Source: Acinetobacter sp. ANC 4169
GTDB lineage: Bacteria > Pseudomonadota > Gammaproteobacteria > Pseudomonadales > Moraxellaceae
Assembly (NCBI RefSeq): GCF_002135355.1
Contig: NZ_NEGE01000001.1
Span: 183,764 to 247,763, forward strand
DNA: 64,000 nucleotides
Direction: 5' to 3'
This document shows positions 24,990-34,869 of this stretch, in pieces; the first letter of the stretch is position 1; every line of letters starts with the position of its first letter. The notes beneath the pieces are model-generated. The model was not told the origin of the DNA. It searched no databases and saw only the letters and a list, made by a program, of their open reading frames with translations. Made by a program: the position numbers and the translations under genes.

Positions 24990-25523
24990 TTAATGATGAC
25001 AATGTGCATGATCAGCGTGTGCAGCTTGTTTATCTGTATATGGTTTATCTGCATGATGAGGTGCAGGCTCCTGCTGTGCTGTATCTTTACGGATACAGCA
25101 GCCTTCTACATATTGACTGCTGCCATCCATGTAAAATTCCTCTTTCCACACCGGAACTTCATGTTTTACCCGCTCTACAGCTTCTTCACATGCGGCAAAG
25201 GCTTCCCTGCGATGTGCGGCATAAGCAATGGCAATAATGGCTTTTTCACCTATATCCAAAGCACCAATCCGGTGAATCACCCGTACATAGGACACAGCAT
25301 ATTTGGCTTGAATCTCCTGCTCAATCTGACGAATCATTTTTTCCGCCACAGGTGCATAAGCGGTATATTTCAGCGCTTTAACCGCTTTACCTTCATGATG
25401 ATTGCGTACAGTGCCGATAAACACTCCAATGCCACCGCATTCAGGAAACTGCTGAATCTGATCAAAGCTGTCTAGGGTTAAGGCGGTATCCTGAACTCTG
25501 GAAAATGTTTTCAATACTGTCAT
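24990..25523 (-). CDS. moaE: Molybdopterin synthase catalytic subunit MoaE
   Basis: The 177-residue protein has the MoaE core GGIGVFIGTVRNHHEGKAVKALKYTAY, HRIGALDIGEKAI, AHRREAFAACEEAVERVK and VPVWKEEF with the catalytic Lys. The last 20 residues are His-rich (ADKPYTDKQAAHADHAHCHH) and could bind metal. The start MTVLKTFS is chosen because it lies one base past the moaD stop behind GGAGG. It transfers sulfur from MoaD thiocarboxylate to precursor Z. Confidence 0.93.
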   Translation of the reverse strand: MTVLKTFSRVQDTALTLDSFDQIQQFPECGGIGVFIGTVRNHHEGKAVKALKYTAYAPVAEKMIRQIEQEIQAKYAVSYVRVIHRIGALDIGEKAIIAIAYAAHRREAFAACEEAVERVKHEVPVWKEEFYMDGSSQYVEGCCIRKDTAQQEPAPHHADKPYTDKQAAHADHAHCHH

Positions 25524-25524
25524 T

Positions 25525-25776
25525 TCAACCTCCGGCCACTGGAGACAACAGCACGAGCGTACTATTTGCATTAAGCTGGGTTTGACGTGGAATAATGTCT
25601 TCTCCGATGGCGCAGGCACAGCGTTCAATCATGGCAAAAGCTGCCGGATAATCTTGTCCAACTTGCGCCAAGACTTCAGACACGGTACTTTGGGATTTGC
25701 AAATAATTTCGAGGTCTTGCGGTAACTGTCGTTCTACCGCACCGAAGGCTTCAATTTGAATTTTGATCTGTGGCAT
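25525..25776 (-). CDS. moaD: Molybdopterin synthase sulfur carrier MoaD
   Basis: The 83-residue ubiquitin-like protein ends in Gly-Gly (LLSPVAGG), the site of adenylylation and thiocarboxylation. The ATG at 25776 sits one base after the moaA stop with GGAGG upstream; an earlier in-frame TTG is rejected. No moeB, the activating enzyme, is in the window, so it must be elsewhere. Confidence 0.92.
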   Translation of the reverse strand: MPQIKIQIEAFGAVERQLPQDLEIICKSQSTVSEVLAQVGQDYPAAFAMIERCACAIGEDIIPRQTQLNANSTLVLLSPVAGG

Positions 25777-25777
25777 T

Positions 25778-26839
25778 TTAACCTCCAAGCATATGCATAC
25801 TGATTTTGCGGCTGCTTTTATCCATACTTTGATTTTTTAAACCTTGCTCTATGGCGTGAAAGCCTTGTTCTTTATGCCAGATGTAGTTAAATAATGCGCT
25901 ATGCAAGCTCACCTCACTCAGGGGCTCAGATGCAGCCAGCGCTTTAATTTCAGTTTTTAGCTGCAAACCTTGCGGTGCAAACAGGCAGTTATAGAATTCG
26001 CCTTGTGCGGTTAAACGCAGCCGATCGCAAGTTCCACAAAAGGAATTGGTGATGGTGGAAATCATGCCTATAGCATGACCATCAATAAAATAGTGTCGTG
26101 CTGGATCGGAAGTTGACTGAGCTGCATGCTGCTCTTGGCTGGTTACGACAAATTCAGTGCTTAGGGTATCTAAAATTTGCTGTTCACTGACCACATGTGC
26201 AGTTGACCATTTACGCTCACCGTCCAGGGGCATAAATTCAATAAAACGTAGCTGGATATTTTGCTTAACTGACCAGCGTGCCAACGGCAAAATCTGATTG
26301 TCATTGATGCCGTTCATCAATACGCTATTGATCTTGATCGGCAAACCAGCCTGTTGTGCTGCACGGATTCCGTCAAGTACAGGGTTTAAATCTTTTTGCG
26401 TGAGTTGTTTAAACTGGGTAGCATCCAGACTATCCAGACTGATGTTTAAATCATCCAGTCCAGCCTGTTTTAAAGCCTGTGCATATTGTTTGAGATAATG
26501 TGCATTTGTGGTCATGGAAATGCGTTTCAGTCCCAACTGCTTCAGGTTTTGCAGTTGTGCCACAAAATGCACTACCCCTTGACGCATTAAAGGCTCTCCC
26601 CCGGTAATGCGAATTGATTCGATGCCACGACGCACCATAAAAGCACAAAAATGATAAAGCTCTTCAAAACTGAGCAAGTCGTGTTTTTTCATCCATTCTG
26701 GATGTTCCGGCATGCAATAGACACACTTAAAGTTACAGCGATCGGTTACTGAAATTCGCAATTTGCGCTTGCTGCGACCAAACTGATCGACAAATCGCGC
26801 ATCGGTTTCAAGTTCTGTCATCATATTCATGTTGAACAT
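25778..26839 (-). CDS. moaA: GTP 3',8-cyclase MoaA
   Basis: The 353-residue radical SAM protein has the cluster Cys35-Cys39-Cys42 (CNFKCVYC), TGGEPL, and the C-terminal second cluster (CGTCDRLRLTAQGEFYNCLF). It ends in Gly-Gly, which is required for activity in the family. It makes the first committed molybdopterin intermediate from GTP. It is the first gene of the moaA-moaD-moaE-moaCB-moeA-modABC run. Confidence 0.95.
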   Translation of the reverse strand: MFNMNMMTELETDARFVDQFGRSKRKLRISVTDRCNFKCVYCMPEHPEWMKKHDLLSFEELYHFCAFMVRRGIESIRITGGEPLMRQGVVHFVAQLQNLKQLGLKRISMTTNAHYLKQYAQALKQAGLDDLNISLDSLDATQFKQLTQKDLNPVLDGIRAAQQAGLPIKINSVLMNGINDNQILPLARWSVKQNIQLRFIEFMPLDGERKWSTAHVVSEQQILDTLSTEFVVTSQEQHAAQSTSDPARHYFIDGHAIGMISTITNSFCGTCDRLRLTAQGEFYNCLFAPQGLQLKTEIKALAASEPLSEVSLHSALFNYIWHKEQGFHAIEQGLKNQSMDKSSRKISMHMLGG

Positions 26840-26963
26840 CCATCTTCAGGCATCTTGTTGTCATTGCACAGATGTTGTGCGCAAGATCCAAATCACCCAA
26901 TCTTGTTAGGATTAGATTTGCAATAAGTATTCCAACTTTGTGCCAAAGACAAAATATTCAGTT

Positions 26964-27590
26964 TCAGTGCAAAAATTTAAGTTGCTGATACTGCTGCAGC
27001 TCATCCAGCGAGTTAATACTGTGAAAAAACAGGGCATTATTTTCAAAATGTGCCACTTGAGCGTGCAAATCGGCAAAACAGTGCTTTAAACTGCGCTGTT
27101 TTTGCTCAAGACGCATGGCAAAGCTGCTTAAGCTGCTGCGCTTGACCAGACAAAATGGATACAGGGCCGTACCATTAATTTCGACATAAGCCACTTCTGC
27201 CAGCGGATTTTTGCTCAAAGCCTGATGCAGTTTGAGAACTACTTTCGAAGGAATAAAGGTCACATCACAGGGTATGAACAGCACATAATCGGCCTGTACA
27301 TGTGACCAGGCACTTTTCATTCCCATCAGCGGACCTAAAAATCCACTGTCATCATCCTGATAGCAATGAATGCTGGGAATGATTTTTTGATAAATGGAAT
27401 AATCGCGATGGCTATTGATCCATATCTGTGCAACATCAGATTTTAGCTGTTGATGTATTTTGATGAGCTGGATTTGATCATCAAATTGCTGCAACAGTTT
27501 ATTGATGCCATTCATCCGTTTTGCCTGTCCACCCGCTAGAATCACCAGATCGGTGCTGGGATAAGCCGAAAGTTTCAATTTCCTTCTCAT
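26964..27590 (-). CDS. mobA: Molybdenum cofactor guanylyltransferase MobA
   Basis: The 208-residue nucleotidyltransferase has the GTP-binding motif LAGGQAKRMNGINKLLQ near the N-terminus and the metal-binding IPCDVTF. It converts molybdopterin cofactor to the guanine dinucleotide form used by NasA-type reductases. The start MRRKLKLSAYP overlaps the nasA stop by ATGA, so it is translationally coupled to the enzyme needing its product. Overall identity to model MobA looks low but the motifs are intact. Confidence 0.85.
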   Translation of the reverse strand: MRRKLKLSAYPSTDLVILAGGQAKRMNGINKLLQQFDDQIQLIKIHQQLKSDVAQIWINSHRDYSIYQKIIPSIHCYQDDDSGFLGPLMGMKSAWSHVQADYVLFIPCDVTFIPSKVVLKLHQALSKNPLAEVAYVEINGTALYPFCLVKRSSLSSFAMRLEQKQRSLKHCFADLHAQVAHFENNALFFHSINSLDELQQYQQLKFLH

Positions 27591-30367
27591 TCCACCGCCT
27601 CCATCTGACAAGCCTTGATCAGGCCACGAATTTCAGGCAAACATGAACCGCAGTTACCGCCCGCTTTTAAGCATGCAGTGACCTGTTTTTCATCGCTGAT
27701 ATTTTTCTCTTTAATCGTTTCAATAATGCGATTTTTACCGACTTTAAAACAGCTACAGACCAGTGGACCTTCATTGTTGGCCATCGACATGGGTTGTCCA
27801 GCCAATAAGGCTTTACGGTGCATGGCACTTAAACGTTCACGCTTAAACAGGCTTGCGACCCAGTCGCGTTCTGGCAATAAAGCCTTTGGTGCAATATACA
27901 GGCTGGCAATCAAGTGCCCATCCTTCAACACCACAGTGTGACTGATATGCGCAGTTTGATCTTCAACGTTCAGCCATTCAAAACTTTCATCCTGAAACGG
28001 CAACAGCTCTTTTAACTGTTCAGTGGTCTGGGTAAATTTTTTACGGTCTGCCAGTTCATAACGTACGGCTTTGGCGCTGGTGATTTTGGTCCACCACACC
28101 GTGTTCTGAATGGAAGATTGCACGACCTTTTCAAAGCCCTGACGCACATAAAATACGCCTTGCCACTGGCTATAAAATGGGTGAATGATCACCGGGGTAT
28201 GCTTAAATTCAGGCTCACCGGATATGGCATCTACCACCGGATTAACTACTTTGCCAATCCGCGCATCCGATGCGACCTGATCATTCCAGTGAATCGGTGC
28301 AAAGACTTGTCCACGGCGAATGTTGTCACTCACCGTGGCACGAAGTACACAATTGCCCCATTTCGATTTGACTTCTACCAACTCGCCATCTTTCACCCCA
28401 TATTTCAAGGCATCATGCGGATGAATTTCACAATACGGCTCGGCGCGATGGCTAGCTAAATTGGCAGATAAGCCGGTACGGCTCATGGTGTGCCACTGGT
28501 CACGAATCCGTCCGGTATTCAAAACCAGTGGAAATTCATTACAAGTTTGATGAACCGGATTTACCGCCGAAATAGCAATAAATTTGGCTTTAGCATCAGC
28601 ATGACTAAACTGACCTTGAGGATAAAGTCGAGCTACAGAGCCATCTGCCTGATCTTTGTTCCAGACCGGCCATTGCACCGGTTGCAGTTCATCATATTCA
28701 GCTGCATTTAAATCGCTTAAACCGCTTAGATTGAAATAACGGAAATTTTCCACTTCATCGCGATGAGCCAAGTCTGAGTTTTGTTCAGCCGACAATTGCG
28801 CATGTTCCAGGAAAATTTCATGACTATTTTTAAAATCAAAGCCATTGAAACCTAATTTTTTTGCGACCTGACTGATGGCCCACCAATCCGCTTTCGCCTG
28901 TTCTGGCTCATCTAAAAATGCACGCTGTCTGGAAATGCGGCGTTCCGAATTGGTCACTGTACCGTCTTTCTCTCCCCACCCTAAAGCCGGTAACAGCACA
29001 TCGGCATATTGCGTGGTATCGGTGTCCTGGCAAATGTCGGACACCACCACAAATTCACATTTTTCCAGGGCACGTTTCACCTGATCTGCATCGGGCAAAC
29101 TCACTACCGGATTGGTGGCCATAATCCAGATGGCCTTAATCTTGCCGCTTTCAACTGCATGGAATAAATCGACCGCCTTGAAACCCGCTTGCTTGGCAAT
29201 ATAGGGACTTTGCCAGAAGTTTTGTACCAGCTGTTGATGGCTCGCATTTTCCAGTTCTAAATGCGCTGCCAGCATATTCGCCAAACCACCCACTTCACGA
29301 CCGCCCATCGCATTCGGCTGACCGGTCATGGAAAATGGTGCAGCACCCAGCTTGCCAATTTTCCCGGTGAGTAAATGACAATTGGTAATGCTATTGGCCT
29401 TGTTCACCCCTTGGGAGGATTGATTCACCCCCATGGAAAACAGGCTCATGACTTTTTCAGTTTGGGCAAATTTTTCATAGAACATGTGCAGTTTTTCTAT
29501 GGAAATACCGGTACGTTCAGCAACATTTTCAAGCGATGCTTCGCTTTGGCTTTGTGCTAAAGCTTGTTCTAAACCTTGAGTATGTGCAGCAATAAAATCT
29601 TGGTCTGCATGACCATTTTTAAATAAATATTGTAATAGGCCATTAAATAGAGCGACATCTTGTCCCGGTAAGATCGGCAAGTGTAAATCCGCAGCCTCAC
29701 AGGTACTGGTAAAACGCGGGTCAATCACCACCACAAACAGATCACGTTGCTCTTTGGCTTTCATGATGCGTTGATACAGCACCGGATGACACCATGCGGT
29801 ATTTGAACCCACCAAGACCACCATTTCGGTATGTTCAAAATCTGCATAGCTGGCTGGAACGATATCTTCACCAAAGGCACGTTTGTGTGCAGCAACCGCT
29901 GATGACATGCAGAGTCGTGAATTGGTATCGATATTGGCAGTGCCCAAATAACCTTTAACAAATTTATTCACCACATAATAGTCTTCGGTCAGCAATTGTC
30001 CCGAGACATAAAATGCAATGCTGTCACGACCGTATTGGTCGATACATTGCTGAAATTTATTGGCAATACTTGAAATAGCCGTGTCCCAATTGCTAGTCTG
30101 ACGTTCTGTGTGTCGCCCCATCATCGGTTCAAGCACACGGGTTTCCAGCCCCAAGGTATCCGCCAGATTACTGCCTTTAATGCACAGCTTGCCGTAGTTG
30201 GAAGGATGATTAATATCCCCTTCAACGGTAACTTTTTGACCCAGTGGCGTTTGGGTGACATGTGCAGTCACACCACAGCCCACGCCACAATAGGGACAGG
30301 TGGTATTGGTGATTTTCGTATTTATTTCTGTGGAGCTATGCAGTTCCATCACAGGGATACTATTCAT
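27587..30367 (-). CDS. nasA: Assimilatory nitrate reductase catalytic subunit
   Basis: The 926-residue protein starts with a 4Fe-4S site (CPYCGVGCGV...GKLCIKG), then the molybdopterin domains of the NapA/NasA group (NTNSRLCMSSAVAA, ATNPVVSLPD, LNTGRIRDQWHTMSRTG). It ends with a BFD-like 2Fe-2S domain (CSCFKVGKNRI...GGNCGSCLPEI), the layout of Klebsiella NasA. There is no Tat signal, so it is cytoplasmic. It reduces nitrate to nitrite. The likely electron donor is the fused FAD protein encoded just upstream. Confidence 0.94.
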   Translation of the reverse strand: MNSIPVMELHSSTEINTKITNTTCPYCGVGCGVTAHVTQTPLGQKVTVEGDINHPSNYGKLCIKGSNLADTLGLETRVLEPMMGRHTERQTSNWDTAISSIANKFQQCIDQYGRDSIAFYVSGQLLTEDYYVVNKFVKGYLGTANIDTNSRLCMSSAVAAHKRAFGEDIVPASYADFEHTEMVVLVGSNTAWCHPVLYQRIMKAKEQRDLFVVVIDPRFTSTCEAADLHLPILPGQDVALFNGLLQYLFKNGHADQDFIAAHTQGLEQALAQSQSEASLENVAERTGISIEKLHMFYEKFAQTEKVMSLFSMGVNQSSQGVNKANSITNCHLLTGKIGKLGAAPFSMTGQPNAMGGREVGGLANMLAAHLELENASHQQLVQNFWQSPYIAKQAGFKAVDLFHAVESGKIKAIWIMATNPVVSLPDADQVKRALEKCEFVVVSDICQDTDTTQYADVLLPALGWGEKDGTVTNSERRISRQRAFLDEPEQAKADWWAISQVAKKLGFNGFDFKNSHEIFLEHAQLSAEQNSDLAHRDEVENFRYFNLSGLSDLNAAEYDELQPVQWPVWNKDQADGSVARLYPQGQFSHADAKAKFIAISAVNPVHQTCNEFPLVLNTGRIRDQWHTMSRTGLSANLASHRAEPYCEIHPHDALKYGVKDGELVEVKSKWGNCVLRATVSDNIRRGQVFAPIHWNDQVASDARIGKVVNPVVDAISGEPEFKHTPVIIHPFYSQWQGVFYVRQGFEKVVQSSIQNTVWWTKITSAKAVRYELADRKKFTQTTEQLKELLPFQDESFEWLNVEDQTAHISHTVVLKDGHLIASLYIAPKALLPERDWVASLFKRERLSAMHRKALLAGQPMSMANNEGPLVCSCFKVGKNRIIETIKEKNISDEKQVTACLKAGGNCGSCLPEIRGLIKACQMEAVE

Positions 30368-30474
30368 GATCGCTCCTTAGTTTTGAAATATACAATTTGA
30401 TTCATTTCAAATAGATTCATTACAACGGTGTCTTTTCAATAGAACTCATTTTTCTGGATTAACCTTCGGTTCGA

Positions 30475-30500
30475 CCTACTTTTCTTTTGGGAAAAGTAGG
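30475..30500. repeat. Dispersed 26-bp hairpin element, copy 2
   Basis: Arms CCTACTTTTC and GAAAAGTAGG with loop TTTTGG lie in the 283-bp spacer between nasA and the upstream reductase gene. Same architecture as 20449-20474 with a swapped loop-closing pair. It could attenuate or stabilise the nas message at this point. Confidence 0.6.
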
Positions 30501-30650
30501 CAAAACCATTGTCATCCGCAAAACTCGTTCACATCCGTCATTTATCAAAAAGTTCGCAGAAACATGAGTTTTCATATTTCGTCCTGCCTCAAACAGTTGC
30601 GGATGACGTTTCCGCGTATCCTGTTTCTTACAGTACAAAATGGATTTTTA

Positions 30651-32261
30651 TTAACCTGCTTTCTTTAATGCAAAATCTTTACCAAAGAGCAATTTATTAC
30701 GAATATTTGAAATTGGTGTTTGATCTGCAATGAGTTCCGCATACCATGCACCATCTTCAGTATCACCAAACAGCACTGCACCAATGACTTTATCTTTTTG
30801 AATAATAATGCGTTTATAAATTTGACGCTTTTCATCATTCAAAATAATGTCTTCATAATCATCTTGAGGTTCAAAACTTCCAGCTGAAAATACATCACAG
30901 CCACTGACCTTGAGCTGGGTGGGAACCGTCGGTGCCTTAAAGGTCAGGCTGCCATGCTCTGCCAAATGTGATGCACAAATGAAGGCTTGACCCCAAAGTG
31001 GTTCAACCAGACCAAAGGTTTGGTTACGGTGTTCAATACATTCACCCACCGCATAAATACTTGGGTCAAAGGTTTGCATGGTGTCATTCACCATCACGCC
31101 ACGGTTACAACGCAAGCCGGCACTTTGTGCCAAGGCCATATTCGGACGAATACCGACGGCAAAGACCACCAGATCAGCCTCTAACAACGTGCCATCTTTA
31201 AGTTTAATGTGGGTCACATGACCGTCTTCGCCAATCAATTGTTCTGTATTGGCTTGAGTAATGATATTGATGCCCTTCGCTTCAATACTTTGTCTTAACA
31301 AGCTGCTTGCTCGACTGTCCAATTGACGTTCCATAATCCGGTCCATCAAATGTAAAACCGTCACATTCATGCCACGTTGTTTCAGACCATAAGCTGCTTC
31401 AAGCCCAAGCAGACCACCACCAATCACCACTGCATTCTGTTTAGATTTGCAGTAATCCAGCATGGTGTTGACATCGTAAATGTCACGGAAACTGAGCACA
31501 CCTTTTAAGTCACTACCAGGAATCGGCGGAACAAACGGTTTGGAACCAGTCGCCAGAATCAAACGGTCATAATCCACCACTAAGCCTTTTTCGGTATAGA
31601 CCTGCTTACGGGGACGGTCAATTTTTACCGCAGCATCGCCGGCAATAAAGCGAATACCCTTCTCTGCATACCAGGCATGTGGATGCAGCATAATGTCATC
31701 AATGGTTTTATCACCTGACAGGACTGGCGAGAGCATGATGCGGTTATAGTTGCCCCAAGGTTCTTCACCAATCACGGTCACTTCATAACGCTCAGGCGCC
31801 ATATCCAGTAAATCTTCCAGACAACGCATACCTGCCAGACCATTACCCACCAGCACCAGTTTCATCTTTTCCTGAGTGGTGCCATTGTTGGTAATATAGG
31901 TTTTTTGCGGCGTTGGATGAACCCAGACTTTGCCGTGTTCAATTTTGCTTGGAAATACCAGCAGCTTTTGGTCTTTATCTTCCAGGCAGCGCCCAGTTGC
32001 CAGACTGAAATGCTGTTTATAGATTGGAGAGGCAACAACACGCTCACCTTGCAAATCACCCACAATTCCGCGTGACATCACAAAGGCCTGGCTAAAAGGA
32101 TCCTGATTACTTAAAGCATAAACCCGTTTTTCATTGCCGACACGGAACAGCGCAATTTGTTGATCGTTGATCAATGCACCTACCCCGGTATTGGGCGTAA
32201 TGTCATCCAGACTACACACTTCGACCCAATCCAGCTCATTCATTTCTTTTAAAATTGTCAT
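30651..32261 (-). CDS. NirD-like Rieske-fold domain fused to FAD/NAD(P)H reductase
   Basis: The 536-residue protein has residues 1 to about 115 similar to NirD, the small subunit of NADH nitrite reductase (WVEVCSLDDI, ALSNQDPF, IYKQHFSLATGRCLED). This fold lacks the Rieske Cys/His ligands. Residues from about 130 form an FAD/NAD(P)-dependent reductase (LVGNGLAGMRCLE, VIGGGLLGLEAA, VFAVGIRPN, YAVGEC) like the N-terminal part of NirB or Klebsiella NasC, with no siroheme domain. Lying between nirB and nasA, it may serve both as NirD and as electron donor to NasA. That dual role is inference. Confidence 0.85.
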   Translation of the reverse strand: MTILKEMNELDWVEVCSLDDITPNTGVGALINDQQIALFRVGNEKRVYALSNQDPFSQAFVMSRGIVGDLQGERVVASPIYKQHFSLATGRCLEDKDQKLLVFPSKIEHGKVWVHPTPQKTYITNNGTTQEKMKLVLVGNGLAGMRCLEDLLDMAPERYEVTVIGEEPWGNYNRIMLSPVLSGDKTIDDIMLHPHAWYAEKGIRFIAGDAAVKIDRPRKQVYTEKGLVVDYDRLILATGSKPFVPPIPGSDLKGVLSFRDIYDVNTMLDYCKSKQNAVVIGGGLLGLEAAYGLKQRGMNVTVLHLMDRIMERQLDSRASSLLRQSIEAKGINIITQANTEQLIGEDGHVTHIKLKDGTLLEADLVVFAVGIRPNMALAQSAGLRCNRGVMVNDTMQTFDPSIYAVGECIEHRNQTFGLVEPLWGQAFICASHLAEHGSLTFKAPTVPTQLKVSGCDVFSAGSFEPQDDYEDIILNDEKRQIYKRIIIQKDKVIGAVLFGDTEDGAWYAELIADQTPISNIRNKLLFGKDFALKKAG

Positions 32262-32291
32262 ATTTATTCTCCTTTATTTTCCTGAAAATGC

Positions 32292-34838
32292 TTAGGCTTC
32301 TACCACAGGGATACGGCTTGCATCACGTTCCGCCGCAGTTTTTGGGCGAATTTGTCCACGTTCAGCAGCAAACTGAATATGCGGATCATTTTGCTTTTCA
32401 GCTTTAGCATTAATAAAGGTGACGAAGCGTTTACGCACTTCAGGATCTTCCACAGCAGTACGCCATTCATCCTGATAGGTGCCGACGACATGCTCCATAC
32501 GGCGTTCCAGTTCAGCAGCGATGCCTAAAGAATCTTCAACCACCACGGCTTTAAGATAGTCCAGACCACCTTCCAGATTGTCACGCCATACCGAAGTACG
32601 TTGCAGGCGATCTGCAGTTTGGATATAGAACATAAAGAAACGGTCGATATAACGGATTAAAGTTTGGGTATCCAGATCAGAAGCCAGCAGTTCCGCATGA
32701 CGCGGTTTCATACCACCATTACCGCATACATATAAGTTCCAGCCTTTTTCAGTCGCAATAACACCGACATCCTTTCCTTGTGCCTCGGCACATTCACGGG
32801 TACAGCCAGACACCGCCATTTTCAGTTTGTGAGGAGAACGCAAGCCCTTGTAGCGGTTTTCCAGGAAAATCGCCAAACCCACCGAATCATCTACGCCATA
32901 ACGGCACCAGGTACTACCGACACACGATTTCACGGTACGTAAAGACTTACCGTAAGCATGACCCGATTCAAAACCGGCATTGATCAGTTTTTCCCAGATT
33001 TCAGGCAATTGATGGACTTGCGCACCAAACATGTCGACACGTTGCCCACCTGTGAGTTTGGTATATAAGCCATATTCTTTGGCAATTTGACCGATGGCAA
33101 TTAAGCCATCTGGCGTGACCTCACCGCCTGCCATACGAGGCACGATCGAGTAAGAACCGTCTTTTTGGATATTACCCAGATAATAGTCATTGCTGTCTTG
33201 CAGACCTGCATGGCTTGGCTTTAATACAAAGTCATTCCAGCAAGATGCCAAAATATTCGCAACGGTAGGTTTACAGATATCACAGCCTAGGCCATGGCCA
33301 TGCTGCCCGATCAGATCATCAAAAGTTTTGATTTCATTGACCCGCACTAGGTGATATAGCTCTTGGCGTGAATAGGCAAAATGCTCACATAAGTGGTTGT
33401 TGACGGTCACCCCTTGGCGTTGCAATTCAGACTTCAATACTTGCGTAACTAAAGGCGCACAGCCACCACAGGCAGTTGCAGCTTTGGTGCATTTTTTTAG
33501 TGCACCAAGTGAAGTTGAACCGTCTGCAATCGCACTGCAAATATCGGCCTTAGAAACGTTATTACATGAACAGATGGTTGCACTGTCAGGCAATAAATCG
33601 ACACCGCTGCCACTGGCTTTGGCTGTAGATTGTGCATAACCCGGCATAATCAGGCTTTCAGGATTTTCTGGAATTTCCAATCCATTCAGCATCATTTGCA
33701 GCAGGTCATTATATTCTTTGGCACAGCCCACCAGCACTGCACCGAGGAGTTTGGTTTTTTCCGCATTCACCACAATCTTTTTATAGATCATGGCATCTTC
33801 ATCGGCATAGAAATAGCTGAGCGCATTCGGGGTCATGGCATGCGCATCACCCACCGATGCCACATCAACACCCATCAGTTTCAGCTTGGTACTCATATCC
33901 GCGCCGGCAAATGAATTGCAGGCTTGATTCATCACATGTTTTGCTGCAATACGCGCCATGTCATAGCCCGGTGCAACCAAACCGTAGATTTTATTTTGCC
34001 AAAGCGCACATTCACCAATCGCGTAAATGTCTGCATCTGAAGTTTGGCAATAATCATTGATCACGATACCGCCACGCTCACCAAGCGCCAGACCACTTTG
34101 ACGTGCCAATTCATCACGTGGGCGAATACCCGCAGAGAATAAAACGATATCGGTTTCAAGTTCAGAACCATCGCCAAACTTCATCACATGGGTCGTATTT
34201 TCACCTGCTTCGATGCATTGAGTGGCTTTTTGGGTATGAACTTTTACACCCAGATTTTCGATTTTTGCACGTAAAACCTTGCCACCCAGGTCATCAATTT
34301 GCACTGCCATTAAGCGAGGTGCAAATTCCACCACATGGGTTTCCAAGTCCAGGTCACGCAGTGCTTTAGCAGCTTCAAGACCTAACAGACCACCGCCAAT
34401 CACCACACCAGTCTTGGCATTCAAGCTGGCTGCACGAATGGCATCCAGATCTTCAATGGTGCGGTAAACAAAACAGTTTTCACGCTCATTACCTGGAATA
34501 GGAGGAACAAAAGCATATGAACCCGTTGCAAGCACCAGTTTGTCATAAGCAAGTACATCACCATGATTGGTCGTGACTGTTTTATTTAAGCTATCAATGG
34601 CAGTTGCCTTGGTACTTAAACGCAGATCAATCCCATAAGCATCAGCAAAATCTGCACGGCAAAGTGTGAGGTCTTTGGCTGATTTACCGGTGAAATATTC
34701 GGTTAAATGAACACGGTCATAGGCTAAACGTGGTTCTTCTGCCAAGATGGTAATTTCAACTTCATCACCTGCATGTTCAAGTACGGATTCAATAAATTTG
34801 TGTCCTACCATGCCATGGCCAATCATTACCAGTTTCAT
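32292..34838 (-). CDS. nirB: NADH-dependent nitrite reductase large subunit
   Basis: The 848-residue protein has the full NirB layout: FAD and NADH domains (IGHGMVGHKFIE, VIGGGLLGLEAAKAL), a BFD-like 2Fe-2S region (CSCNNVSKADI...ACGGCAPL), and the siroheme/4Fe-4S domain with Cys in GSTWCRYG, KMAVSGCTRECAEAQ and YVCGNGG. It reduces nitrite to ammonium in the cytoplasm. It starts 31 bp after narK and 30 bp before the NirD-FAD gene. Confidence 0.95.
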   Translation of the reverse strand: MKLVMIGHGMVGHKFIESVLEHAGDEVEITILAEEPRLAYDRVHLTEYFTGKSAKDLTLCRADFADAYGIDLRLSTKATAIDSLNKTVTTNHGDVLAYDKLVLATGSYAFVPPIPGNERENCFVYRTIEDLDAIRAASLNAKTGVVIGGGLLGLEAAKALRDLDLETHVVEFAPRLMAVQIDDLGGKVLRAKIENLGVKVHTQKATQCIEAGENTTHVMKFGDGSELETDIVLFSAGIRPRDELARQSGLALGERGGIVINDYCQTSDADIYAIGECALWQNKIYGLVAPGYDMARIAAKHVMNQACNSFAGADMSTKLKLMGVDVASVGDAHAMTPNALSYFYADEDAMIYKKIVVNAEKTKLLGAVLVGCAKEYNDLLQMMLNGLEIPENPESLIMPGYAQSTAKASGSGVDLLPDSATICSCNNVSKADICSAIADGSTSLGALKKCTKAATACGGCAPLVTQVLKSELQRQGVTVNNHLCEHFAYSRQELYHLVRVNEIKTFDDLIGQHGHGLGCDICKPTVANILASCWNDFVLKPSHAGLQDSNDYYLGNIQKDGSYSIVPRMAGGEVTPDGLIAIGQIAKEYGLYTKLTGGQRVDMFGAQVHQLPEIWEKLINAGFESGHAYGKSLRTVKSCVGSTWCRYGVDDSVGLAIFLENRYKGLRSPHKLKMAVSGCTRECAEAQGKDVGVIATEKGWNLYVCGNGGMKPRHAELLASDLDTQTLIRYIDRFFMFYIQTADRLQRTSVWRDNLEGGLDYLKAVVVEDSLGIAAELERRMEHVVGTYQDEWRTAVEDPEVRKRFVTFINAKAEKQNDPHIQFAAERGQIRPKTAAERDASRIPVVEA

Positions 34839-34869
34839 ATTGCTTCTCCTATTCTTTTAATCTATTGAT

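Noticed and set aside
26840..26963. Molybdenum cofactor riboswitch before moaA
   Set aside because: The 124-bp leader is short and shows only weak 5-bp hairpins without the known conserved core.
30509..30733. 74-codon plus-strand frame overlapping the nas operon spacer
   Set aside because: Overlaps the end of the reductase gene, lacks a ribosome site and has no recognisable similarity.
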